Assembly (NCBI RefSeq): GCF_026213295.1
Contig: NC_079425.1
Location: 14,535,004-14,599,003, forward strand
Origin: Gadus chalcogrammus
Lineage: Eukaryota; Chordata; Actinopteri; Gadiformes; Gadidae
DNA length: 64,000 nt
Direction: 5' to 3'
Below are positions 27,340-45,208 of the stretch, piece after piece; position 1 is the stretch's first letter; each line of letters opens with the position of its first letter. The notes beneath the pieces were generated by a model. That model was not told the DNA's origin. It saw nothing but the letters and a program-made list of their open reading frames with translations, and did no database searches. Position numbers and translations under genes: made by a program.

Positions 27340-28880
27340 TATAGAAAGTTGAAGTTTTTATGAATACAAGGTGAATTCATAATATCCTCCAGTTTTAATA
27401 TTTGTTGCCATTTTAGGGAAATGTCATGTTTTGGGTCAATGGTCAGGGTTTCTAAATTGATCTTTTACTGGAGCTGCATTCTGCTAATAAGGGGAAAAAA
27501 AGGCTTAATGTCAATAAGCATTACATAGCGTAGAACATCAGTGTTCAATGCCGTTATGGTTTCCGGCCACTGGCAACCACTAGTCGTTTGCATTCATTTT
27601 TTAGACTTGTTCTCCAGAATCAAGAGGCACTCCTACTCAGCATGAATAATGTACGTCACCGCCACGGAGCACAATTTCAAATAATTCATCATGAAATAAG
27701 ATTTTATGTCTGTACCATAATTTATGTGTATTAATAATAGATAGGGAAAGTGTGGCGGTGGCGGCGGCAGAGACGGAGATGAAATGGTGGAGGTATCGAA
27801 GTTGCGTTTAATGTTATCACATAACGTGGTATTTACGAGTGGGGGAGATGAGGCTTGGTGGCAGGTAATGGTCGTCAAACAGGCATCCGGGGACGGCCCT
27901 GCAACACCATAACAAACACAGCCGGGATTCCGTCTCCATTCATGCTCGTGGAAGAAGCATGCTCTCAACATTAAAGCACGGGAGGGGGTAGACGGGTGGG
28001 CCCGTACCCCACCTACTGTGTGCTTGCGAACACAATGTTTTGAGATTACTTATCCTGTGAAACTTGGTTTTCCTTTTGAATCTAATTGCAAAACCATCAT
28101 GAGAACTGTCTCAAAACGCAGAAAGAAAACTCATTTTTATATTATGGCATCATCTCAATTCATATTTTTCTCATCATTAACTTGTGACAACCTCTGTTTC
28201 TCTGCAGAGGAAGCCTTGGTTGGCCCATGAGAAAGATTAGTTATTTCAAGATAAACAAAACACTAACTTAAATTAACACACTTTCAGTGGTCCTTTCAGT
28301 GATTCCGACACCAACTCGTACATCCTCTTCTACTTAGTCACAGCACCTAGCTACACAGAAATAAAACCCACAAACCATTCAACTGAAGTTATTCTGTGAT
28401 TCAGTTTATATCATTAACAAACTGCCCCCATTTTTGAACCGGGCATTTATTAGACTTATTATTTCACCAACCATTGTTTCATTTTCAGCATTATATTTCT
28501 ATGCTGGCATGTTATCATGACCAACCTGATCCATAATGTAATTTCTTTATGGATTCTCTCTCATTGATGGCTGTTCAAGGTTTGGAGAAAAGATTGGAGA
28601 AGAAAATTGTGTGACCTTGAAAGGGAGACTCAGTGACATGGAGCTCCCACACTTTTTCTGTCTTTAACAAAAACTGAAAACTTTTGTTGAATACACTTTC
28701 ATCTACAATACACTCGCATAATTATATGGTAAAAATATAGAAAAGTCATCATGAACAACAATGCAATAACCAAACTAAATATGGAGTAAAAAACTTTTTT
28801 ATCCGTTTTTTTTAGCACTAGACATGAACAGAGGAAACCACAAAAAGTGCTAGTTGGAATCACAATACATCACCAAATAT
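27340..28880. other. No gene recognised
   Basis: Includes a GGCGGTGGCGGCGGC patch near 27755. The minus-strand open frame 27633-27971 and the plus-strand frame 28018-28230 have no recognisable domains. Confidence 0.45.
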
Positions 28881-28884
28881 GTCT

Positions 28885-29895
28885 TTGCATTTCTCTGCTT
28901 TTACCAGACTGGATTCCTTGGAGGGAAAATACATTATTTGAATTCTGCGTCACATATTGGCGCAAATGATGAACTATTTATTCCACCAACCATCCCTCAT
29001 ACCAAACATTCTGAAGAAGTTCACATGTCCCCCCCCATCCTGGCCATTGCTCATGAGGCCCACCTTGGCATTTTGAGGGTGAAACAGCTCTTTCGAAGTC
29101 TGGTACTGTGGCCTGTCATAGAGAGAGACCTCGAGACCCTGGTGAAATAGTATACAGCCTGCCTGTTCAGTCTCCCCTGCTCGTTATTGTGGTCTACAAA
29201 GTGGCCTTCACAGGGTCTGCCACCACTCGCATGATCTCATTCCAGGTGGGAGACCGTTATATACGTCACCACATATAACAGCGCACAATTTATCTCTGTA
29301 GACTTTGTAGCCTTTTTAGGTGACATCAAGTCTTTGTCCCCCCGAGGCGAATTGGGGCATGGGGAAATTGAATCAGACTCTGAAGAACTGCATCAGAGCT
29401 CACCTGGCTAAGGGGTCTCTAAGTGTTCTCCACAGCACTTATTCGCACCCTGCTGCACTTCAATAACAATGCAGTGCTCCACTTTCGGGACTGCCCGGCA
29501 CTTCTCGTGATGGGGCATGAGCTACAGCTAGCCTTGAACCTTCAGCGGGCTAATACAGCTCCGGTTAAATTCTGGACTGGGTAGAAGTCAGCCAACCCCA
29601 CCAAGACCACAAGCTGATGTCGTTCTGGTCCACGCCAATGCAGGTCACTGCTCAGCTAAGGCCAGCTATCTTCCACCTGTCGGATCGATCAGGGTGGCAC
29701 CAGAGCCGCCTTCGAAGGTTGCAATGTCTCCTGCCACAGACCGGGGCCCTAACATTGACTCGGGCTTTATATCAGGCGACATGGACTTCCCAGCTGAGGA
29801 GCCTCCAGCACCTGCTGAAGACCCCCCTGAACCCGCTACACGGCCAGTTCGGGCTCGATCATGTCCAGGGAAATCTCAGGGAAAATGTAACTGAT
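28885..29895 (+). pseudogene. Ty3/gypsy integrase remnant
   Basis: Integrase inserts retrotransposon cDNA into the genome. The frame at 28854-29150 carries the zinc-binding region: AIAHEAHLGILRVKQLF then LWPVIERDLETLVK, the usual H...H...WP...L pattern, with an in-frame TAG just before the cysteine pair. About 29285-29330 encodes VDFVAFLGDI-like core sequence. The segment near 29365-29420 gives LNQTLKNCIRAHLAKGSL, the 'RTLKxGIRAHLAEG' motif. Near 29480-29580 is the 'MGHELQLALNLQR' segment that follows the catalytic glutamate in this lineage. Several frameshifts and stops separate these parts, and the catalytic triad is not intact. Reverse transcriptase and LTRs are absent. Confidence 0.8.
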
Positions 29896-29904
29896 TTTTG
29901 AGAC

Positions 29905-30680
29905 ACTCATTTGATCACACATAACTTTTTAAATGGCTATGTAACTGTCTGGTCATATTTTCTGTCTTTGGAATTGGGAGTGGGGGGGAGAAATTACATT
30001 AATGGATTAGGCTAGGCCGCTGCAAGGAAGCGACTCAAAATGTAGAGTTGCTCTATTATTTTGACTCATTAATGAACTTGAATAGTCCACCAGGTGCCAA
30101 TATTTCCATGAAGTATATCAACTCTAGCCAGCCATTAGAAACCATATATGATAATGCTCACTGTGACAGCTGTGATAAAAATGTAATTTCATATCAGCGG
30201 AGGGTTCTCTAGTGAGTAGAGGGACGAAGATCCCGTTTAACGTTGTTGAGAATAAAAAATGTAGATTGTCCAGACTACTGTTATGAATTAATGCCCTTAA
30301 ATATGACAACTTTAATGCCTTTATGTAATGTTCGTTTCCCTGGGTAAAGGGACACCCCTATCGCCTATTGACGATTACTTTAGGGAGGACGTTCCTTCCT
30401 CAGCCTCCATGAGGCTTGCAATTGACTCCCATTAATTTCCCCGAAAGTGTTGGCGGCCGGTGAATAACATGGGGTTCAATTGGGAGAGAGGAGGAAAGTC
30501 CTCCTCTGAGTGGGTGTGACTAGCTAAGGGATCTGGATCACCCCAACATCTATTCATGAATATGCTGGTTCATGGCTGCGCTATGAACCAATATGCAGGA
30601 GCCCTGGCTGTGGAGCATCCCGGAGGGAGGGGTTATCAGCACAGATCTAGACTACGAGAACCAACGAACCCGCTCAGTCG
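29905..30680. other. No gene recognised
   Basis: Unassigned sequence. Around 30340-30540 it looks like a repeat (TCCTCCTCTGAGTGGGTG, GGCGGCCGGTGAATAAC), but I could not find its ends. Confidence 0.4.
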
Positions 30681-30683
30681 TAT

Positions 30684-30955
30684 GCCTCGTTTCCACCGAG
30701 AGGTACGCTACTGTTCGTTGCGGTACACTGTGGCTCTGTTCACTTATATTGGTGTTTCCGCTGAGTGGTGCGTTCTCGGTGCGGCTCGGTTCGCTTATAT
30801 TTGCTTTTCCAGCGCCAAAAGTTGGGCAAGGTCCCGAAATAAACACACTGAGCCTATATATTTTCCGACACTCCTCCGTTGGGTTACCAAGCCATCTGAA
30901 AGGCTGGAGAAAACGCGGAGCTACACACGCCGTTATTCTGTAATCACTTAAAAAA
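30684..30955. mobile_element. Left half of a 'CGTTTCCACC' MITE
   Basis: It begins CCTCGTTTCCACCGAGAGGT and contains GTGCGGCTCGGTTCGC, CGCCAAAAGTTGGGC and CACTCCTCCGTTGGGTTACC. It aligns in the same order with the fuller copy at 32650-33122. The right terminus is missing. Three overlapping open frames here are not genes. Confidence 0.65.
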
Positions 30956-31676
30956 TATCCTGTTTGGTATGACTAGGTCACTGATATCTTTGCAACACAA
31001 ACAGCGAGGAGGATTGACTTCATCTATAAATTAAGTCCCTCAATCTTAATTGGCTTAACACCATGACCAACATTCTGAAACATCCATTAACATCCACATT
31101 TGCCTCGAACAATGTAAGGCTTACAGCCCATGTAAATAGTTGTTAAATAATGTTATTTTTCTTTTAATTTTTTGTTATTCTGACCGTTATGTTTGATATT
31201 ATGGAAAGGATGTTAATGAATGATTCAGAGCATGACACGTTTCTAAATGGCATGACTTTTGGTCTTGTGTTTTCATTTTAATTAAAACAATTATAGCTGA
31301 AAATACACATAACCAAATTACAACCAATAGCTTCAGTCATTGAGGGCAAAAATAGGCCCCAGATTTTCTTATTTAGTTTTACAAATCAAGAGTAGGCCTG
31401 ATTTGACTATTTGGCTTTGCATCCTTTCCTTCTGCCCTTGTAGTCCAAGACATGCTCCCTTCAGCTTTCAAAGTACAATGCTGCCACTGGTGGATTTGTA
31501 TCAATTGTATTCACATAATTATCCCTCCCTGCTATTTTGTGGTTCACCAAAACACGCTGAAACAACTTGAGTCTCACATACTTATGCCACCATACGCCAC
31601 TAAAAGTGCTAGCAGGCCAATGGCAACCAAGCGCGCAGACCTTCCTTCCTCAGTTTAAAAAACCACCAGCCGCCAC

Positions 31677-31681
<5 letters not shown>

Positions 31682-31719
<38 letters not shown>
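31682..31719. repeat. (TA)n microsatellite
   Basis: About 19 TA units ending directly beside a foldback element. Confidence 0.95.
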
Positions 31720-31724
<5 letters not shown>

Positions 31725-31725
<1 letters not shown>

Positions 31726-32079
31726 ACCCAGTCTCACGGAAATACGTAACACTGTCACCTCACGTCATTTAATCTATTAATTCGTGATCTGGGACGCGTA
31801 ATTTCAATTTCAAACTCATTCTAAAAAGAAGAGATGAAGCAGCTACCCTTTTTTCAGTCGCGGTTTGCCTACAGAGCAGTGCACCTGCATTAAATATAAC
31901 CGTGAATTGTCAGAATTTCTCAGAATCAAAGGTGAAAGTAGAAACGGGTGGCCAAAAGCTGTCATATTGTTAAAAAATGTGTGCTTTTTGGCACGAAAAA
32001 AATTAAATTACGTGTCCCAGATCACAAATTAATAGATGAAATGACGTGACAGTGTCACATATTTCCGTGATACTGGGTT
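31725..32079. mobile_element. Foldback MITE with ~85-bp terminal inverted repeats
   Basis: The left arm begins AACCCAGTCTCACGGAAATA and the right arm, inverted, AACCCAGTATCACGGAAATA. Similarity continues through ACACTGTCAC, TCTATTAATT and GTGATCTGGGAC, leaving a short centre. No target duplication is evident because the left flank is a TA microsatellite. Confidence 0.85.
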
Positions 32080-32645
32080 GATATGCTTCTCAGTCCCGAG
32101 ATACTTGTGCAAAGTTCAGAGAGCTGAGGGCATCAGGGGTAATTGAACTAAGTACCTTTTTGTCTTGGAGTCCAACAGCCTAGCTACACAACTATCCTGA
32201 CCCCAAAACAAAATTATAATATATTGAAATGTGTGCTGTTGAAACAGGAAGTGGTTTTGAATAAGCGGCATTGAAATATTAAGCGGTATTAAAACAGAAA
32301 ATAGCTTTAATAAGTGGTGGTTGCATTTATAAAGGTAGTGGTATTAAAGACGTGGTTTTAAATATGCTTAATGAATTATGTCAAAATGTTCCATTTGCAG
32401 TCCCGCAGGGGTTGACTTGCGAAATGAGGTCGCGGTCCCATTTATTGGCTAATTAACAACACGCTAAAAAGAGGTTTGCATGGTGCGTGGCCCCAACTGA
32501 GAAATCCCACTCTAATGAACTGTATGCTAATAGCATCAACAGAAGATTAAATACCGCACTAACATGTATGCTCTGCCTTGAGGAATTTATCTATTTTTTC
32601 TTCTTCCACTTAGCTGGTGATTGCTCAACGCTTTGATCAGAGTCA
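32080..32645. other. No gene recognised
   Basis: AT-rich sequence with GTATTAAAACAGAAA/GGTATTAAAGACG near-repeats around 32265-32360. Confidence 0.45.
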
Positions 32646-32649
32646 AGCT

Positions 32650-33122
32650 TTATGGCGCATTTCCTCCGGAGGGTGCGGTTCGGTTCGCAAAGGTGCGGCA
32701 CGGTTTGCGTTTCAACCGCCAAAAGTGGGCGTGACCTGGATTGAGCCGTACTGGTTTCGCACTCGTCTCCAGTACTCCTCCGTTGGGGTAGGCCTACTGA
32801 GACGCCTGAAAGGGTGCCGGCAAGTTCGAGCTACACGCCCCCTCCATTGATTGGTCGACAGAATCGTCACTCCCGGGTGAAATTGGGATAAAAACAAACA
32901 AACAGTACCCGCGAGGTATTATTCTGGATAATAGACATGTCGCGCAAAACATTAGCTTGGGCGAACAAGGAGGTGGAGACGTTCCAAAACTGTTGCTGGA
33001 CGTTCCTTTTTTACATTGTTTTTTACTGAGCAGGCTACTGTGTCGCACTGCTATGATGTTTAGGTAGCTGCCACGATCGACATCCGGCCTACCATAAGGG
33101 TACTTTCGGAGGTGGAAACGTG
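32650..33122. mobile_element. 'CGTTTCCACC' MITE, near-complete copy
   Basis: The left end GCATTTCCTCCGGAGGGTGC and the right end GGTACTTTCGGAGGTGGAAACG are imperfect inverted repeats. The interior shares ACTCCTCCGTTGGG and GAGCTACACGCC with the partial copy at 30684-30955. The open frames on either strand (32617-33165) are incidental. Confidence 0.65.
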
Positions 33123-33138
33123 TGGCGCGTATGTGTGT

Positions 33139-33560
<422 letters not shown>

Positions 33561-33819
33561 GGAGAGGTTTGGAGAGGTGGCATCGATGTCATTCCCTCCT
33601 CACTGACCCACCCACCTGCTAACACCTCCTGTCCTATATCCACCTTTTCATCTCCTACCCTAACTTCCTTTTCAGTTTCTCTCAATGAGGTTCTATCACT
33701 TCCCACTGCCCGACAACCTGCCCTCTCAACACTATCCCCTCCCACCTTCGTCTGTCTGTTGCTTACTACCTCATCCTTTCCTTATCCATCTCATTAAAAC
33801 CGTTTTGTTTTCCGAACAT

Positions 33820-34115
33820 GCAACAAGATTTAACCCTCTTTTAAAGAAACCCATTCAATGTAGAGAGGGAGGTTCAACCCTCAGGATTCTATTCTTGGTA
33901 CCATTCTCCATCTCTGTACACAAAGTCATTGGGAGCTGTCTTTCACTTCCATGGCTTTTTATACTACAGCTATGCAGATGACACACAGCTAAAATTCTGT
34001 AATTTTCAAAGTCTGAAAACAAGGTGGAAGCACAAATGCCTGCTTGTCTGGATGACTTAGCTCAGTGGTTGCTGAAACACAACCTGAAGCTCGCTTGGAG
34101 CAGTTTGCCTCTATG
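33820..34115 (+). pseudogene. L2-like LINE reverse transcriptase fragment
   Basis: Reverse transcriptase copies the element RNA at the target site. The plus strand gives FNPLLKKP (about 33830-33855), then, after a deletion, VQPSG (matching the VPQGS motif region). SLYTKSLGAVFHFHGF follows and leads into YADDTQL, the catalytic motif with its codons at 33971-33988. After a frameshift, ACLDDLAQWLLKHNLKL follows. The order and wording match teleost L2/CR1-type elements. The expected sequence between the LLKKP and VPQGS motifs is missing, so the copy is internally deleted. Confidence 0.8.
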
Positions 34116-34692
<577 letters not shown>

Positions 34693-34779
34693 TAAAGAGG
34701 TGTTTGCAGTGCTTAAATTGTACAGTGGGAAGTCCCGGAACGCAGGGGGGGGGGGGGGGGTGGTGGATCCGGAGACTTA

Positions 34780-35396
34780 TGCCCCGTCCACACGAAGCCG
34801 AAACGGGCGAAACCGTTCCGGTTTCGATCTATCCGGTTTCGGAGTATCTCCGTAAAGACTGAGTCAAGCGAAACCGGATAGATCTGTAGAAATGCTGTAG
34901 TACACATGCCATGCCCATAAGGGGCGCTGCTTCTGCTACAGAAATCCAGCAGAAAATTAAATAAGAAGAAGAGGCGAGCATGCGCATAAAGGCTGCCCCC
35001 CGAACCACTAACAACACAAACAAACGGTCAGTCAACAGTCTCAATAAATAATGGCTTAGCAACCCAACAAGGGACTTGGTCTGCTGCAGAATGATTACAA
35101 GCCTGTAGTCCACTATCATCTTTTTTGTTGTGAGTTCTGAGACTCCGCGGGCTTAACAGTCATTGGCTAGAGGGTCGAGGGGCGGGGCGATGACGTCATG
35201 GTTTACGGTTTCAGGCGGTTTCAGGCGTCCACACGAATCCAAAACGAAACCGGGTAGATTTGAAACCACCTCCGAGGGTGGTTTCAGAAGTTTACGGTAT
35301 CGGTCAGCGGATTCACCGGCTTCGTGTGGACGGAAGGCCGAACCGTACAAGACCTTTGCGGTTTCGCCTTGAAATCGGCTTCGAGTGGACGGGGCC
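34780..35396. mobile_element. Harbinger-like MITE, TTA target duplication
   Basis: The ends TGCCCCGTCCACACGAAGCC and, inverted, GGCCCCGTCCACTCGAAGCC are flanked by TTA (34777-34779 and 35397-35399). CGGTTTC and GAAACCGG motifs recur inside in both orientations, so the element is rich in internal inverted repeats. It encodes no transposase. The overlapping open frames on both strands reflect its GC content. Confidence 0.75.
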
Positions 35397-35444
35397 TTAG
35401 AACGGGGGTTAGAGGTAATGGAACAAAAAAAAATACACTGCCTA

Positions 35445-36290
35445 CTAGTGTTGTGCCGATGGATGATGTCATCTTTCGTCGTGATGGCTGACTGACACGC
35501 GCGCCCCCCTCCCCCCCCCTGTCAGACACACACTAATGCTAGTCTCTTATATAGTTAACCTAAATACTTTGCAGGGATTGCTCTGTAAATTAAATTGAGA
35601 ATATAACTGATGCATAGGCACGCTATTTTAAACACGGCAGCCTTTGCCTGAGACGTGTTAGTCTTCCGCAATCTGAAAGCATTTCTCGAGCCGGATTGCA
35701 GTGCCATGTCGCCAAACTAGGACTGTGCGGCTGGAGAAAATATACAGCGAGGCAGCAGCCCCCCCCCGTGTGATCCTGTCCTTAGCGGAGAAAGCTGCCA
35801 TCACCACCAATGCTTGGAAAGCGTTGATTACAGAGTCGTGCGTGACAGTGACTGAGTGCGATCCTGTAGAGCCGCTCGATACCAGAGAGGCACACTGCGG
35901 GAAACATGAATTTTCGTTTCCAAAAATGTATTTAAAAACCAAAATATCTGTTTGAATGTTCAATTCAACGGTTTTATATCTTAAACAAATTCCGTTGCAG
36001 AGAGGAGGCATGTACGCAGGATAAAATATCCTATTTAAAAAGAGTTAGTCGGCCAACGCTGAAACATTTTGCTGATTGTAAATTGACATGAAATATTGTA
36101 GACGTTCACAATCCTGCTCTGTGATATTTATAATTTATAATAAATTCTGCGTGTCGCACACGCATTTGGTCATGCATGGCAACCGTTTTTTCCTCTCTGC
36201 TTGCTCCTCAGATGCGGCGAATTTCAAAAGTGTCGGGAGTGGTTTGTTGGCCCAGCTTTTCAGTGCGTCAACAGATCTCTGACTCTTTCA
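35445..36290 (+). mobile_element. Degenerate hAT element remnant
   Basis: It begins with TAGTGTTGTGCCGATGGATG, which resembles the terminus of a fish hAT family. The open frame at 35701-35955 contains AAITTNAWKALITESCVTVTE, comparable to the hAT transposase segment 'LTTDxWTSRxxESYxTVTxH'. The expected tryptophan and following conserved residues are partly replaced. I could not define the right end. Confidence 0.4.
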
Positions 36291-36407
36291 AATTACGTTA
36301 AATCTTCATAAACAACATGAAATTCTTGGGATTTTTTCTGTAAATTAATATATGCATATTATTATTTCATTTTAAACAGTCTTTTATTTAAAAAAATAAT
36401 AATTATG

Positions 36408-36500
36408 AGAGGTACTGGATCTGCCCAAATAAGTACCGGAACACAGGGAGGCCAAAATTAAGAGGTGCCGGATCTTGTTCCGGCAGGATCCGGCTCAAAT
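36408..36500. repeat. Fragment of a dispersed repeat
   Basis: Contains GAGGTACTGGATCTGCCC, GTACCGGAACACAGGGAGG and GGCAGGATCCGGCTCAAATT. A shorter relative lies inverted near 34707-34775 (TGCTTAAATTGTACAGTGGG, CCGGAACGCAGG), on the other side of the Harbinger-like MITE. Confidence 0.5.
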
Positions 36501-36505
36501 TAACC

Positions 36506-42150
<5,645 letters not shown>

Positions 42151-42154
42151 TACC

Positions 42155-42320
42155 AACATAGAGAGGGAGAGAGAGAGAGATGGAGAGTGAGGGGGAAAGA
42201 GAGATTGATGGAGAGATAGAGAAATGGAGGGACGGAGATAGAGAGAGAAGGTGAGAGAGAGAGCGGGGGAGAGTGAGAGAGAATGGACAGTGAAGCACAG
42301 ACAAAGAAAGAGAAAGAGAA
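42155..42320. repeat. GA-rich low-complexity tract
   Basis: Purine-rich blocks built from GAGAGAGA and GATGGAGAGA. The serine/leucine-rich minus-strand frames here are artefacts. Confidence 0.85.
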
Positions 42321-42673
42321 CAAAGGGTTTGAGAAAGATAGACGGGCAAGTAAATAGGCATCAGAAGTCGGGATGAAAAGAAATAATAGGCTAGAGGTCA
42401 CCTTTCATTAGGAGGTCATTCAATCTATTTGCAATAAAATTAGTTTTATAAACAAATAAGAAGTAGGCAAAAAGCAAGCATTTAAACAAAGAAATATAAA
42501 TATACTATCTTTAACAAGCTCTGATAAAATTTGTGTTTGGGGGTTGTACGATGTCGCCAGACACCCAGGTGAGTTTGAAGATAACTGGTTAATTTAGGGA
42601 CTTGAAGCATCTCATAAAAAAACCCTGAAGAATAATACTGTATCCCAAATTATTACATACCTTAGACATCTCC

Positions 42674-43196
42674 TAGCCTGGCTCCGCCCGCCTAAGTACT
42701 TCCGCTCAATTTGAATTTCCCTTCAGTACTAGGTCTGGACCTGCTGTATGTAATTTGGTTTTCTGGTGCCGCCACAGCGGCCCCCAATCAGCGAACAGAG
42801 GGCGTGTCTGAGAACAATGACGATAAAGTCGTACGCCAGTTTGAGTTGTTGTTGTAGGTCGGTAGTTGATTTACAATGTGCAATTTTTCCCTGATAAATT
42901 AAATTCGACGAACAAAACCTGCAGCTGTCGTTGACGGACATTTTCGTGCAGACGCGCAAGGTGTTTGGTTTGTGTACAACCTGCGCTTGATTCCCGGTGC
43001 ATGACATACGTCACAACCAAACGTTAGCGATTGGTTATGGCAGATCCAGAGTGGCACTGGGCAGATCCAATTATTTTAAACTTCAACAGACACCCGCCTT
43101 CAAGTGAGTTAACGTTTGTCAATTGATTAGGTCCAGACTCTCTGTACAAATGAAATGAAATGAAGTGAAGTACGAGAGTCTGGTAGAACCAGGCTA
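42674..43196. mobile_element. Non-autonomous DNA transposon with exact 9-bp TSD
   Basis: It starts TAGCCTGGCTCCGCC and ends with the inverted form TAGCCTGGTTCTACC. GACATCTCC flanks it exactly on both sides (42665-42673 and 43197-43205). The 523-bp body is moderately GC-rich and codes for nothing I recognise. The duplication length is 9 bp as placed, but because the outer bases are palindromic, 7 to 9 bp is possible; the superfamily is uncertain. Confidence 0.85.
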
Positions 43197-43273
43197 GACA
43201 TCTCCACTAGTATGGAAGAAATTAACCCTACATTTTATGGTAAGCTATGATTATTATTAGGCATATATATCAT

Positions 43274-44677
43274 TGTGGGGGGACGTGCGACATCTGGCCT
43301 GCAGGGGGACTATGGGCAGGTTGGGAGCACACCGGATCGGCTGGGGGGATTGGACCTGATTGCGGACACCTGCTCGCAATCAGGTCAATCAGGGAGTGTG
43401 TACTTATGTGCCTGCTTTGTGTTGTAGTAGGGGAACCAGGAGTCGCCTCCCCCCCCCACTCCAGAGACGGGCGCTCAGACGGCAGTGGAGGGGGCGTTGG
43501 CGGTGCGGGCGGCCTGGCCACTTCCGGTGGGAGTGCCCTATGATGGAGGTGGGTCAGGTCGTCCGCGTCACCGGTGCCCCGTTTCCTCCCCACGGTCCCG
43601 GTGAGGCGTACCGTATCCCGGTGAGGATACAGCGGGGTACGCACCAGGCGCTTTTGGACTCGGGCTGCATGCAGACCATGATCCACCAGCGCCTGGTGCG
43701 GTCCGAGGCATTGGTGGAGGCGTTGAGCGTTTCGGTGAGGTGCATACATGGGGATGTGCACGAGTATCCTTTGGTCCCTATCGAAATTCGTTGTGCGGGA
43801 AGGAAATATAGTGTCAAGGCGGCGGTTAGTTCGAGCCTCTCGCAGCCCCTGATTCTTGGGTTGGATTGGGCGCGGTTTCCACAGGCTGTTAGGGGGACTA
43901 CGGGATGCGGACACGACAGGTATGGACATGCAAGTCGTGTGCTGTGTTCTGCACTGAGGCGGGGGCGTCCGACGCTGCTCAGGGATCGGGGGAGGCGGGG
44001 GGGTCCCCAACCCGAGGTCCAAGCGCCGAAATTCCCACCGGTGGAGGATTTCCCCCTCGAGCAGTCTCGTGACGGCACATTGAGCTCAGCCTACGACCAG
44101 GTGATAGTTATTGATGGGAGTCGGGTTCCGGCCAGATGCGGCGCTGACTTACCCACACTTTATGGTGGTTCGGGACAGGCTTTATCGGGTGAGTCGAGAA
44201 AAAAGTAGCTGATCACCTCTCCCCTACAAGTTAGGTTTGACATGGCGCCAGGGAGTAGGTTCAGGGAGTTAACTCTGTTCCTATCTTGTTTGCTGCCACA
44301 TGCAGGGTCTATGGGTCAGGTTGCACAGACGTCAAACTTGGGCTGCTTTTTGAAAAATATGCTGACATGCACACACGTACGCCATCGCTCTGTATGCATA
44401 GGGATCGATGTGTGTTCAAAGGTAAAGCTGTGACCTGGAAAAACATGATATGTAAATCAACATTTTATGTAAGTCTGATTTTATATTATGTAAGGATTGG
44501 GTATATAAGGAGCAGGACGAGAATCATTCTGGAGTGTCTTTGCAAACCTCTCTCGGCTTTGTTGTTTCTCGTTTTCGGGTAACAATAAAGTCTCTGTCAA
44601 TACTTGATCCGGACTTCCCGATTCCTCATACTCTCTTAGTTAGATGAAGTGATAGAACTCGGTTATTTTCTACCACA
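43274..44677 (+). mobile_element. Ty3/gypsy retrotransposon remnant (gag end, protease, integrase linker, LTR-like tail)
   Basis: Candidate outer boundaries are TGTGG at 43274 and CCACA at 44677, the expected short inverted LTR ends, though the flanks ATCAT and CTAGC do not match. The right part has promoter-like GTATATAAGG (44501-44510) and a poly(A) signal AATAAA (44584-44589), as in an LTR. A perfect 12-bp-arm hairpin (GACCTGATTGCG, 43353-43364 with 43375-43386) lies near the left end. Reverse transcriptase, RNase H and most of the integrase are absent. Confidence 0.7.
43360..44208 (+). pseudogene. Gypsy gag-pol frame: partial zinc knuckle, aspartic protease, integrase linker
   Basis: The 282-codon open frame contains CGRPGHFRWECP (about residues 50-61), the last three ligands of a CCHC knuckle; the first cysteine is lost. 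The protease follows: HQALLDSGCMQTMIHQ has the DSG catalytic motif (Asp codon 43657-43659), and LILGLDW is the second conserved loop. About 50 residues later come FPPVEDFPLEQSRDGTL and DQVIVIDGS, the linker that precedes the integrase zinc-binding domain in the fish gypsy lineage I recall. A frameshift near 44150 then gives HFMVVRDRLYRVSREK in another frame. Retrovirus-like proteases process the Gag-Pol polyprotein. The copy is non-functional. Confidence 0.8.
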
Positions 44678-44689
44678 CTAGCAGTTCTC

Positions 44690-44825
44690 CACTCCCCTCC
44701 CAATCCCCTCTTCTTCTCCTCCTTCCTCCTATCCCTCCTCTGCCCTCCCCTCTAAAATCCCCTCCTCTTCCCTCCTCTCTCCTCCCAATCATACCTTCTC
44801 TTCCCTTCTCTTTTATCGTTCTTCA
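44690..44825. repeat. Polypyrimidine tract
   Basis: CCCCTCTTCT/CCTCCTCT blocks directly after the gypsy remnant. Confidence 0.85.
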
Positions 44826-45161
44826 TGGTACAGGTGCAATAATTTACTACTGCGGTCCAGACAGATGACTATCAATCATCTGTTGGAATATCTCAACAAG
44901 TTATGTGGCAAAGCCACAGGTTGTTATTTCACATTCAATTATAAACACCAAATTTTACACTTCCCTATGAATCACAACAATAAGCACAATTAACACCAGA
45001 AAATACAACGAATTTGCCCGTGGATGGGCTTAATGCAACCCCTAATTAATTAATCATTTATGCTGAATGAAAATAAGATGCTTAAGAAAACGAGAATGGT
45101 TGACACAACTGAAAGGGATGAAGAGATGCACTTTTGATTTCATGTTATCTATCTGTTCCAG

Positions 45162-45208
45162 AGCTGCCCCTGGCCTGGGATTCGCCAGCTATCGCCATTA
45201 ATATAACG
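45162..45208 (+). other. Possible micro-exon with consensus splice sites
   Basis: A pyrimidine-containing acceptor (ATCTATCTGTTCCAG) precedes about 47 bases and then the strong donor ACG|GTAAGA. Using the second AG (CCAGAG) the exon is 45 bases, in frame, and would read LPLAWDSPAIAINIT. I recognise no protein containing it and see no partner exon nearby, so this may be chance. Confidence 0.2.

Noticed and set aside
27660..27971. Minus-strand 112-residue frame as a gene
   Set aside because: Low-complexity proline/serine region over a GGC-rich patch, no domain and no splice context.
34829..35529. Four overlapping open frames as genes
   Set aside because: They lie within a GC-rich palindromic MITE and are open on both strands.
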